Assembly: GCA_023411265.1 (NCBI GenBank)
Contig: JAEYOX010000096.1
Location: 1 to 20,671 of the forward strand
Reading direction: 5' to 3'
DNA from: Bacteroidota bacterium
GTDB lineage: Bacteria; Bacteroidota; Bacteroidia; Flavobacteriales; Weeksellaceae
DNA length: 20,671 nt
The notes under the pieces are model-generated. The model was given only the letters and a program-made list of their open reading frames with translations, made no database searches and was not told the origin of the DNA. The position numbers and the translations under genes are program-made. This document shows positions 1-6,141 of the stretch, in pieces (position 1 is the first letter of the stretch; every line of letters begins with the position of its first letter).

Positions 1-467
1 GAGGGAGGCCGGATCTGGAAACCGTCAGTGACTTCACCGCTAATATAAAGATCATCGATTTTCTCGCCGGTGGAAAAGGCATAAGTAAAGTAAGGCAGCG
101 GATTTCCTTCATTGTTGTCCTGAATGGCATTTCCGAAGTTGAAACTGTACGTAGTATTGGCCTGCAAAGTATCTTCCCATTGAATAATGACCTCTCTGGT
201 TGCCAGATTAGCTGGAAGGATTTTTTTAATTCTTGTAATGGGCGGAGCAATAATCAGATTTTTGTTTACATCTTTCAGTGTAATATATTCGTCGAAAGAA
301 AGTCTCAATTCTCTGAAATCCTGAGGAACCAAAACTCTGGGTGTGTCAATATTGGAACCAAGGAATCGCGGCGGAATCGTGTCTTTGTCACCACCAACTG
401 GCGATCCCACCCGAGCGCAGGAAAGTAAGACCAAAGCAAAAACAACCAGAAGCAACAACTTCTTCAT
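1..467 (-). CDS. Ig-like-domain lipoprotein, N-terminal part (cut by window edge)
   Basis: The gene starts at ATG 467 and runs off the left edge, giving about 155 N-terminal residues. It begins with a lipoprotein signal (MKKLLLLVVFALVLLSC, Cys17), followed by a short GSPVGGDKDTIPP segment. That segment is typical of a Bacteroidota lipoprotein family with an N-terminal SbsA/Big_5-type Ig-like domain. The part after it reads as beta-rich sequence (LRLSFDEYITL, TTYSFNFGNAIQD, YFTYAFSTG), which fits that domain. It should be exported and anchored in the outer membrane; the molecular role of the family is unknown. It starts 26 bases after the stop of the serine hydrolase gene and has no clear promoter of its own, so the two are probably co-transcribed. 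The family call is from recall of the N-terminal motif; the C-terminus cannot be seen. Confidence 0.85.
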   Translation of the reverse strand, partial: MKKLLLLVVFALVLLSCARVGSPVGGDKDTIPPRFLGSNIDTPRVLVPQDFRELRLSFDEYITLKDVNKNLIIAPPITRIKKILPANLATREVIIQWEDTLQANTTYSFNFGNAIQDNNEGNPLPYFTYAFSTGEKIDDLYISGEVTDGFQIRPP

Positions 468-493
468 AAAAGAATTTTGTACAAATTTAAGGA

Positions 494-1756
494 TTATTCG
501 TCAACGGTATGGGAATGTGCAGCTTCCAGTGCGGAGGAATTTCGAGAGTTCGTCAGGCTTTTCTTCAGCCGATCCGCTTCTATGGGATAAGACCCGAAAA
601 GACTGGCCAGAGAAAGCGCAGAGTAAGGCAGGCGCGAAAATTTATTTCCAATGGCAACAATCGTTACCCCCGTTTCCGGGAGATGTGCAAAAACAGAATT
701 GGTGCCATGCCACCAGCCCGTATGGTAAATGAGTTTCGATCCGTTGTCATACACTTTCATTCTAAAACCAATACCATAATTGTTGATGCCTCTTCTTTCA
801 TTGCTGTAAGGTTCGAATATCATGTTTTTCAGATCCTCGCGAAGGAAATTCTCGGCCTGCATTGCTTTTGAAAAGGAAAGCAGATCGCGGGGTGTGGTGT
901 ACACGTTTTTATCACCGTAGATAAGATCAAGCCTGTCGTAGGGATGAACTTTAGGGCCGTTGCGGTAAAAAGATTTCGCTGCCGATAAAGTATCTTTTTC
1001 CTGAAAAACAAAGGAGTTTTTCATCTTCAGAGGTTTAAAAACCATTTGTTCCATAGCAGAAGGGAACGGAGTTGCGGTTATTTTTTCAATAATAAGTGCT
1101 AGCAGTGCATAGTTGGTATTGCAGTACGCAAACCCTTTGTCTGGTGCACGCATCACATCGGGTTTGTACTTTATCATGATATTAAGAATATCCTGATTGC
1201 TCAGAAATTTTTTAGATAATTCTGCCGGTGCAGGTTTTATTTTCTCGATAAAATATTCATATTTCGGAAGCCCGCTCCGTTGTGTCAGCAAAGAGAGAAC
1301 GGTAACCCCGGGATAAGGAAATTCCGGGAAAAACCGATCTACGGTATCTTCCAGTTTCAGTTTTCCCGCTTCGGCCAATTTCATGATGGCCATCGCAGTG
1401 ATGGGTTTGCTGATGGAAGCTACGTGCAGCGGAGTATCACGGGTGATAGGATCCTGCTGATGGTCTTGCGTGAATCCGCGATAACCTTCGTACAGGATAT
1501 TGTCGCCTTTAGCAATCAAAAATCCGCCCCAAAGATTTCCGCCTTCCCAAATATTTTGATAATAATGATGGATAATGGTATGCAGGGAATCTTCATGAGC
1601 AAGTCGGTTGTCCGCTCGTTGAAAAACCTGATGGAGTTCTATATTTCCGAAATTTGGTAGTAGGGTTTCATTTTCTATTTTTACAGTTTCAGTATCCTTC
1701 TTGCACGAAAATAAAAGCAAGACGAGAAAGGCAGGCAGCCATAAGATTTTCTTCAT
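494..1756 (-). CDS. Serine hydrolase, beta-lactamase/class C-like fold, lipoprotein
   Basis: A 420-residue protein of the serine beta-lactamase-like superfamily (PF00144: AmpC, D-aminopeptidases, esterases). It has a lipoprotein signal ending LLLFSC (Cys18), so it is probably a periplasmic or surface lipoprotein. All three active-site elements are visible: S114-I-S-K117 (SxxK nucleophile and base), Y211-C-N213 (YxN), and H345-T-G347 in the position of the K/HTG box. Ahead of the nucleophile, residues 76-95 have the usual GGFLIAKGDNILYEGYRG strand pattern. Substrate is not predictable: this family includes peptidases, esterases and peptidoglycan-related enzymes, and true beta-lactamase activity is rarely found in such lipoproteins. 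It is divergent from the gene at 2053 and precedes the Ig-like lipoprotein by 26 bases, suggesting a two-gene envelope operon. Confidence 0.93.
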   Translation of the reverse strand: MKKILWLPAFLVLLLFSCKKDTETVKIENETLLPNFGNIELHQVFQRADNRLAHEDSLHTIIHHYYQNIWEGGNLWGGFLIAKGDNILYEGYRGFTQDHQQDPITRDTPLHVASISKPITAMAIMKLAEAGKLKLEDTVDRFFPEFPYPGVTVLSLLTQRSGLPKYEYFIEKIKPAPAELSKKFLSNQDILNIMIKYKPDVMRAPDKGFAYCNTNYALLALIIEKITATPFPSAMEQMVFKPLKMKNSFVFQEKDTLSAAKSFYRNGPKVHPYDRLDLIYGDKNVYTTPRDLLSFSKAMQAENFLREDLKNMIFEPYSNERRGINNYGIGFRMKVYDNGSKLIYHTGWWHGTNSVFAHLPETGVTIVAIGNKFSRLPYSALSLASLFGSYPIEADRLKKSLTNSRNSSALEAAHSHTVDE

Positions 1757-2052
1757 TTTCCTTCATTCAAATGAGCGGCAATTTAACAAATTATCAGAAA
1801 GAAGTGTATGACCGAAGTAACATTAAGATTTATTTAACAACCAAAATGAATTCAATTCTGTCTTTTTTCGAAGGCCTTTCCTGAATTGGCATTTCTTTAG
1901 GAATTTTAAGTAATTTTCAGAAAATCTAAAAGTATCTGTGGATAAGGTTGAGGAACAATGAGGGAAGGTCTTTATTATGGTTTAAATCATATTTATAACT
2001 GTTTCTAAATTCTTACCTTTGGCACTCAACATTTAAACGTATATTTTTTTAC
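1757..2052. other. Divergent intergenic region, AT-rich
   Basis: These 296 bases separate the minus-strand serine hydrolase from the plus-strand 601-residue protein. I see a perfect TAnnTTTG element for the plus-strand gene (listed separately) and one perfect DnaA-box-like 9-mer, TGTGGATAA, at 1937-1945. No convincing -7 element was found for the serine hydrolase; AT-rich near-matches such as TAATTTG on the minus strand around 1785 are one base short. No small ORF with credible coding character was seen. Confidence 0.6.
2014..2021 (+). promoter_or_regulatory. Bacteroidota -7 element (TACCTTTG)
   Basis: TACCTTTG matches the Bacteroidota housekeeping -7 consensus TAnnTTTG exactly. It lies 31 bases ahead of the ATG at 2053, predicting a leader of roughly 25 bases. 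The usual TTTG-like -33 box is not obvious at the right distance. Confidence 0.65.
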
Positions 2053-3858
2053 ATGTCTAAGCACTTACACACCTTTCATATTCCTGTTATGGGGCTCGCT
2101 TTCACAATCGACAGTCCGGTACGGGTAGCCCAGTATGGAATCGATTCTGTTATTTCTATTATGGATGATGATCTCATCGAAAGAATGACGGCTTTTTACG
2201 CTGCCAAATTCAAGCAACCTTACGAACAAGTAAGCATCAAATCCGAAGACTCCAAAGCCAAAAGAATTACCAACTATCTGAATCTTGTGGATAAAATTGT
2301 AACCGAAAAATTTGAAGCTTTCAAATCGGAAATGATTGAGAAGAAGGATAAAATTGAGGAGTTTCTCACCATTCTTCCGTCCACTTCTGAACTGAAAAAC
2401 CAACTGGAAGAACTTATCCAATGCGGAAAAAACAACATCACTGAAGTTAAGGCTGCGCTGGATCAATATTTTCATCCCGGAAGTATTGACGTGAACATCA
2501 TGACTAAAGTGGATAAGGAAAACTTCAAAGACGGTGAACCGTTGCCTGCTATGTACAATGACGCCCACGCAGCTTTACGCGGTTTTGCCAATAGTACAGC
2601 TCGTTCTTCCGTGATTTTTTCTGCCGGAATGAACCCAAGATTGTACAGTTATCTGGAATCTTTTGATGATTTTTATCCGGACGCTGATCATCATTTCAAA
2701 AAGAAAATTGTTCTGAAAGTGAGTGATTTCCGTTCGGCAATGGTACAGGGAAATTTCCTTGCCAAAAAAGGACTTTGGGTTTCCGAATACCGCATTGAAT
2801 CCGGCCTGAACTGTGGCGGACACGCTTTTGCAACCGACGGCTTGTTATTGGGACCGATTATTCAAGAGTTTAAAGAAAAGAAACAGGAGCTTGCAGGATC
2901 AGCCTACGAGTTGTTTTCAAAAGCACTGGAAAGCAAAGGCAGAACGGTTCCTGCGGAATTTCCGCCCATTAAAATTACTGTGCAAGGTGGTGTGGGAACT
3001 GCAGAAGAACAGGATTTTTTACTCAATTATTACGGAGTAGATTCAGTAGGTTGGGGTTCGCCTTTCCTTTTGGTTCCCGAAGCCACTTCCGTGGATGACG
3101 ATACGCGGAAATTATTGGCTGAGGCGAAAGAAAAAGACCTGTTTCTCAGCAATATCTCTCCCTTGGGAATTCCTTTTAATACCGTTCGCGGGACCACCAA
3201 TGAGTTTCATAAAAATCAAAGAATAGCCGCCGGAAAAGCGGGAAGTTCATGTCCGAAAAAATACCTTGCTCTCAGTAAGGAATATGGCCAGAACGAAGGA
3301 ATTTGTACGGCTTCCAAGAAGTATCAGGATTTAAAACTGAAGGATCTGGAAGCCCGCAAAAACGAACTTTCTTTTGAAGAATATAATAAAGAACATACAG
3401 CCGCTACCGAAAAGGCCTGTCTGTGTGTAGGTTTGGCCAATTCATCGCATCTGGAACTTGGTTTCCCGGTGAAAGGGCAGAAACAGGGTGTTGTGGTGTG
3501 TCCCGGACCGAACATGGCGTATTTTTCCAAAACGGTCTCTCTGAAGGAAATGATACAGCATATTTATGGAAAAATCAGTTTGGAAGATCACAGCCAGCGT
3601 CCGAATATGTTTATAAAGGAACTGAAATTGTATATCGGAAATCTGGCCACTCAAATATCCGAAAACGCAGAGCTGAAGCCTCAGCAGGTGAAGAAACTGG
3701 AAGCCTTCCGGAAAAATCTTTTGGATGGGATTTCGTATTATAAAACAGTTTTTGGAAACACTGCATTTTTCAAGAAAGACCAAAGCAGGATTATCAATGA
3801 ACTGGAACACTGCGAAAAAGAGGTGCAACAACTTACCATTGCCGAACTTGCGGTATAA
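2053..3858 (+). CDS. Conserved Bacteroidota protein of unknown function, TIM-barrel/FMN-like motifs
   Basis: A 601-residue cytosolic protein with no signal peptide or membrane segment. I do not recognise a named function. Residues 11-37 (PVMGLAFTIDSP...GIDSVISI) look like the first strand of a flavin-type TIM barrel, where a strand is followed by a target-binding loop. Residues 307-346 read like the phosphate-binding end of nitronate monooxygenase/IMPDH-like barrels: KITVQGGVGTAEE, then GVDSVGWGSPFLLVPEAT. Residues 80-125 are charged and helical, as an insertion or separate subdomain. Six cysteines cluster later (C254, C400, C418, C456, C458, C483), with a CLC at 456-458, which could bind a metal or Fe-S cluster. 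The gene stands alone with its own promoter and terminator. The FMN/TIM-barrel idea is inference from motif shape, not an established assignment. Confidence 0.93.
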   Translation: MSKHLHTFHIPVMGLAFTIDSPVRVAQYGIDSVISIMDDDLIERMTAFYAAKFKQPYEQVSIKSEDSKAKRITNYLNLVDKIVTEKFEAFKSEMIEKKDKIEEFLTILPSTSELKNQLEELIQCGKNNITEVKAALDQYFHPGSIDVNIMTKVDKENFKDGEPLPAMYNDAHAALRGFANSTARSSVIFSAGMNPRLYSYLESFDDFYPDADHHFKKKIVLKVSDFRSAMVQGNFLAKKGLWVSEYRIESGLNCGGHAFATDGLLLGPIIQEFKEKKQELAGSAYELFSKALESKGRTVPAEFPPIKITVQGGVGTAEEQDFLLNYYGVDSVGWGSPFLLVPEATSVDDDTRKLLAEAKEKDLFLSNISPLGIPFNTVRGTTNEFHKNQRIAAGKAGSSCPKKYLALSKEYGQNEGICTASKKYQDLKLKDLEARKNELSFEEYNKEHTAATEKACLCVGLANSSHLELGFPVKGQKQGVVVCPGPNMAYFSKTVSLKEMIQHIYGKISLEDHSQRPNMFIKELKLYIGNLATQISENAELKPQQVKKLEAFRKNLLDGISYYKTVFGNTAFFKKDQSRIINELEHCEKEVQQLTIAELAV

Positions 3859-3864
3859 AATAAA

Positions 3865-3896
3865 TCCGGAGGCGTTAGTGCTTCCGGAATTTTTTT
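3865..3896 (+). terminator. Intrinsic terminator, probably bidirectional
   Basis: TCCGGAGGC (3865-3873) pairs with GCTTCCGGA (3880-3888): nine pairs including one G-T, with loop GTTAGT, followed by seven T (3890-3896). It ends the 601-residue gene on the plus strand. On the minus strand the same hairpin is followed by a T-rich run (complement of 3855-3864), so it may also end the convergent dehydrogenase gene, whose last codons and stop lie inside the hairpin. Confidence 0.88.
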
Positions 3897-4810
3897 AGGA
3901 TTTTATCTACAATAATCTGTGCCATTTTTTCTTTGCTTTGGTGCGACCAGCCGGCGATGTGAGGGGTTACCAACGCTTTTTCCGACTGCAGAAGAAATTG
4001 CAAATCCTCGTTCATCTCGTCCAGAGATTCAAAAGAACTGCGTTCGTACTCCAGAACGTCCAGAGCGGCGGCTTTTATTTTCCCCGATTTCAGAGCTGTT
4101 ACAACGTCTTTGGTTTTCACATTCTTTCCGCGTGCGGTATTGACAAAATAAAAATCTTTTTTCATTTCGGAAATGAATTTTTCGTCTATCATGAACAATG
4201 TTTCCGGCGTCAGCGGAACGTGCAGGCTCAGGATATCGGCTTCGTTTTTTAGCTCATCAACAGAAACCTGCGTTGCAAATTCGTCAGAAAGACCGGGAAG
4301 AATATCATAAAAAATAACCCGAACTCCAAATCCTGAAAGTCTCCTGGCGACTGCTTTCCCCATATTCCCATAGCCGATAATGCCGAACGTTTTTCCGAAT
4401 AGTTCATCGCTTCGGTTTTCTTCACGTTTCCAGATGCCGTTGCACACTTCATCTGAACAGATCCGCAACCGGTTCATGAGTAAAAGTAACATTCCTACAA
4501 CATGTTCCGCTACGGCATCGCGGTTTCCTTCGGGAGCATTAAAGAGGATAATACCAGATTTCTCTGCGGTTTCTGTGTCAATGTTTTCCATACCGGCTCC
4601 TACACGGGCAATGAATTTCAGTCTTTTGGCTGTTTCCAGAAAATTTCTGTCCACAGGAATCCGGCTCCGTAGGATAATGCCTTCGTAATTATTTATTTTT
4701 TCTAAAATTTCATGATAAGAAGATACCGTATCTTCATCTATCTGAAAGCCGTTTGCAGAAAGCTGTTCGGTAATAAGAGGATGATTGGTATCCAACTGAA
4801 GTACTTTCAT
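3875..4810 (-). CDS. D-isomer-specific 2-hydroxyacid dehydrogenase (phosphoglycerate dehydrogenase-like)
   Basis: A 311-residue NAD-dependent dehydrogenase of the D-2-hydroxyacid/SerA family. Visible signature: the catalytic-domain segment ARVGAGMENID (68-78) and NAPEGNRDAVAEH (91-103); the Rossmann motif G146-Y-G148-N-M-G151 followed by the acidic residue D169; and the catalytic Arg227 (NTARG), Glu256 (ALDVLEYE) and His284 (TPHIAGW). There is no C-terminal ACT domain, so it lacks the serine-feedback module of long SerA enzymes; the length is normal for the short form. It could be a 3-phosphoglycerate dehydrogenase or act on another 2-oxoacid such as hydroxypyruvate; sequence alone does not decide. 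It follows the thioesterase gene by 58 bases on the same strand, with no promoter motif in between. Confidence 0.92.
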   Translation of the reverse strand: MKVLQLDTNHPLITEQLSANGFQIDEDTVSSYHEILEKINNYEGIILRSRIPVDRNFLETAKRLKFIARVGAGMENIDTETAEKSGIILFNAPEGNRDAVAEHVVGMLLLLMNRLRICSDEVCNGIWKREENRSDELFGKTFGIIGYGNMGKAVARRLSGFGVRVIFYDILPGLSDEFATQVSVDELKNEADILSLHVPLTPETLFMIDEKFISEMKKDFYFVNTARGKNVKTKDVVTALKSGKIKAAALDVLEYERSSFESLDEMNEDLQFLLQSEKALVTPHIAGWSHQSKEKMAQIIVDKILKKFRKH

Positions 4811-4868
4811 TTGCTGAGGTGGTCAATTTCCGTTGAAGGGATGAAACTCATCATTTTATGAATGTATT

Positions 4869-5384
4869 TTAACTTGAAAAAAGTTTTTTAAGTTCCACAG
4901 AATCCTGAGGTTTCATTCTTCCTGACAAAATAAGGGAGAGTTCCTTTCGGCGAAGCGCAGCTGCATACCGTTGTTTTTCTAGTTCTGTTTCGGGTTCCAG
5001 TTGCGGAATGGGAACAGGTTTATTATATTCATCTACAGCTACAAAAGTATAAATACCTTCGTTAGTATGAATTTTTTTTCCGCCAATCGGGTCATCCAGC
5101 CAAACATCCACATAGATCTCCATAGAAGTGGAAAAAGCGCGGGTAACTTTTGATTCCAGAACCACAATTCCTCCTTCAGGAATAGGGTGATTAAATGAAA
5201 CATGATTTACAGAAGCCGTTACCACCCGCCTTGCACAGTGTCTGGCAGCCGAGATAGAGGCACAGCGGTCCATTTTGGCCAGAAGTTCACCACCGAATAA
5301 ATTTCTGAGCGAATTGGTTTCGTTGGGAAGCACAATATTCGTCATAACGGTAAGAGATCCGCTGGCTTTTTTTATTTTTTCCAT
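4869..5384 (-). CDS. Acyl-CoA thioesterase, hotdog fold (YciA/ACOT type)
   Basis: A 171-residue cytosolic protein with the compact acyl-CoA hydrolase signature of the hotdog superfamily: LPNETNSLRNLFGGELLAKMD at about 19-39, where the conserved Asn (21/24) and Asp39 shape the active site, then VNHVSFNHPIPEGGIV (59-74) and a final VAVDEYNKPVPIPQL strand with proline-rich tail. It hydrolyses acyl-CoA to free fatty acid and CoA; chain-length preference cannot be read. The final 40 residues are charged and helical, as in YciA/BFIT relatives. Its start overlaps the end of the HU-like gene by 13 bases, so the two are translationally coupled. This is a common single-domain size for the family. Confidence 0.93.
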   Translation of the reverse strand: MEKIKKASGSLTVMTNIVLPNETNSLRNLFGGELLAKMDRCASISAARHCARRVVTASVNHVSFNHPIPEGGIVVLESKVTRAFSTSMEIYVDVWLDDPIGGKKIHTNEGIYTFVAVDEYNKPVPIPQLEPETELEKQRYAAALRRKELSLILSGRMKPQDSVELKKLFSS

Positions 5385-6064
5385 GTTGGTTCGGGAGTTT
5401 GGGGGATGAATTTTTCCGTTTGCATGGTGTCTGCTTTCACACTGTCAGACACGGTTGGAATTTCTTTCTCTTTTGCAGGAACTTCGGGAGTTTCCTGTGA
5501 TGGTGTAAAAGTGGGAGCTCCGAATAGCAGCTCTTTTTGGGTGATTGCAAAATAGGATAAGATGCCTGCAATGATCAGCAAAGGAAACCACCACCAAAAG
5601 GATTTTCGAAAACGGTAATTGGTTGAGACATTAGGTTTTTTCCTTGAGTTCTTCAGGTCAGACAAATCAATCTGCTCCAGACCGTAAAAATTGGGGTGAA
5701 GTTGCTCGGCACGTTTTCCTTTAAAGATGAGCCGGTCTTCCTGCATTTGAAATTCACCTAAACCTTCAGCTTCAAAGGGTTCTGCAAGTTCTGTTTTGTT
5801 TTTCCAGAAAGCAGTCGTTTTCCCAAGTGCTGTTTGCGCTTCATTCAGAGAAATACTATTTTTTTTAGCAATAAAATCAATGATTCTGTTGTCGGTGACA
5901 GTATAATCGCTTTCAAAAACGATGCGTCCAGCAGGCGGCAACAGTGTTTTGGTGTCGGGATCCAGTTGTGCTGCGGTGCTTTCAAAAGAAAAGATTCCAA
6001 ATCCGGGTACGGGAGCATGTCCGTTTTCTTTTACGAAATCAAGTATATCGGCTGAAATATTCAT
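5372..6064 (-). CDS. Membrane-anchored HU/CCDC81-like domain protein
   Basis: A 230-residue protein if started at ATG 6064. Residues 1-70 contain a CCDC81-type prokaryotic HU-like domain (ADILDFVKENGHAPVPGFGIFSF, then a GRIVF strand). A second HU-like stretch spans about 55-120, with TVTDNRIIDFIAKKNS and GLGEF. A basic stretch (RKKPN...RFRK, 141-154) precedes one membrane helix (155-173, SFWWWFPLLIIAGILSYFAI). The tail (180-230) is Pro/Glu/Thr-rich and disordered. Topology is most likely HU domains in the cytoplasm and tail in the periplasm. Many Bacteroidota relatives carry a SPOR domain after the helix; here the tail is too short for one. An upstream in-frame ATG at 6127 would add 21 residues, but that segment overlaps a terminator and a perfect promoter, so 6064 is preferred. 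Function is unknown. Confidence 0.88.
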   Translation of the reverse strand: MNISADILDFVKENGHAPVPGFGIFSFESTAAQLDPDTKTLLPPAGRIVFESDYTVTDNRIIDFIAKKNSISLNEAQTALGKTTAFWKNKTELAEPFEAEGLGEFQMQEDRLIFKGKRAEQLHPNFYGLEQIDLSDLKNSRKKPNVSTNYRFRKSFWWWFPLLIIAGILSYFAITQKELLFGAPTFTPSQETPEVPAKEKEIPTVSDSVKADTMQTEKFIPQTPEPTWKK

Positions 6065-6070
6065 GTCGGG

Positions 6071-6101
6071 CAAATTTAATTTATTTTCAGCAAAAACAAA
6101 A
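6071..6101 (-). promoter_or_regulatory. Promoter of the HU-like/thioesterase operon
   Basis: On the minus strand there is TTTTG (complement of 6097-6101), an 18-base spacer, then TAAATTTG (complement of 6071-6078). This matches the Bacteroidota TTTG / TAnnTTTG pattern with normal spacing. The -7 box ends only six bases before the ATG at 6064, so the transcript would be leaderless or nearly so. The -33 box is part of the preceding terminator hairpin. Confidence 0.75.
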
Positions 6102-6124
6102 GGTTCCCCGAAAGGAACCTTTTG
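6092..6124 (-). terminator. Intrinsic terminator of the TonB-dependent receptor gene
   Basis: An 11-pair perfect stem: CAAAAGGTTCC (6097-6107) pairs with GGAACCTTTTG (6114-6124), loop CCGAAA on the plus strand. Read on the minus strand it is followed by TTTTTG and begins 18 bases after the receptor stop codon, as expected for a Rho-independent terminator. Confidence 0.85.
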
Positions 6125-6141
6125 CAATGGTTGGCAGTGGT

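Noticed and set aside
494..1756. Antibiotic-resistance beta-lactamase
   Set aside because: The fold and SxxK/YxN/HTG motifs fit, but lipoprotein serine hydrolases of this type are mostly peptidases or esterases; nothing supports drug resistance.
1757..2052. Possible replication origin
   Set aside because: Only one exact DnaA box lies in the intergenic region, and dnaA, dnaN or other origin-flanking genes are absent.
6065..6127. N-terminal extension of the HU-like protein from ATG 6127
   Set aside because: This stretch contains the receptor terminator and a complete promoter, and the HU-like domain starts right at the later Met.
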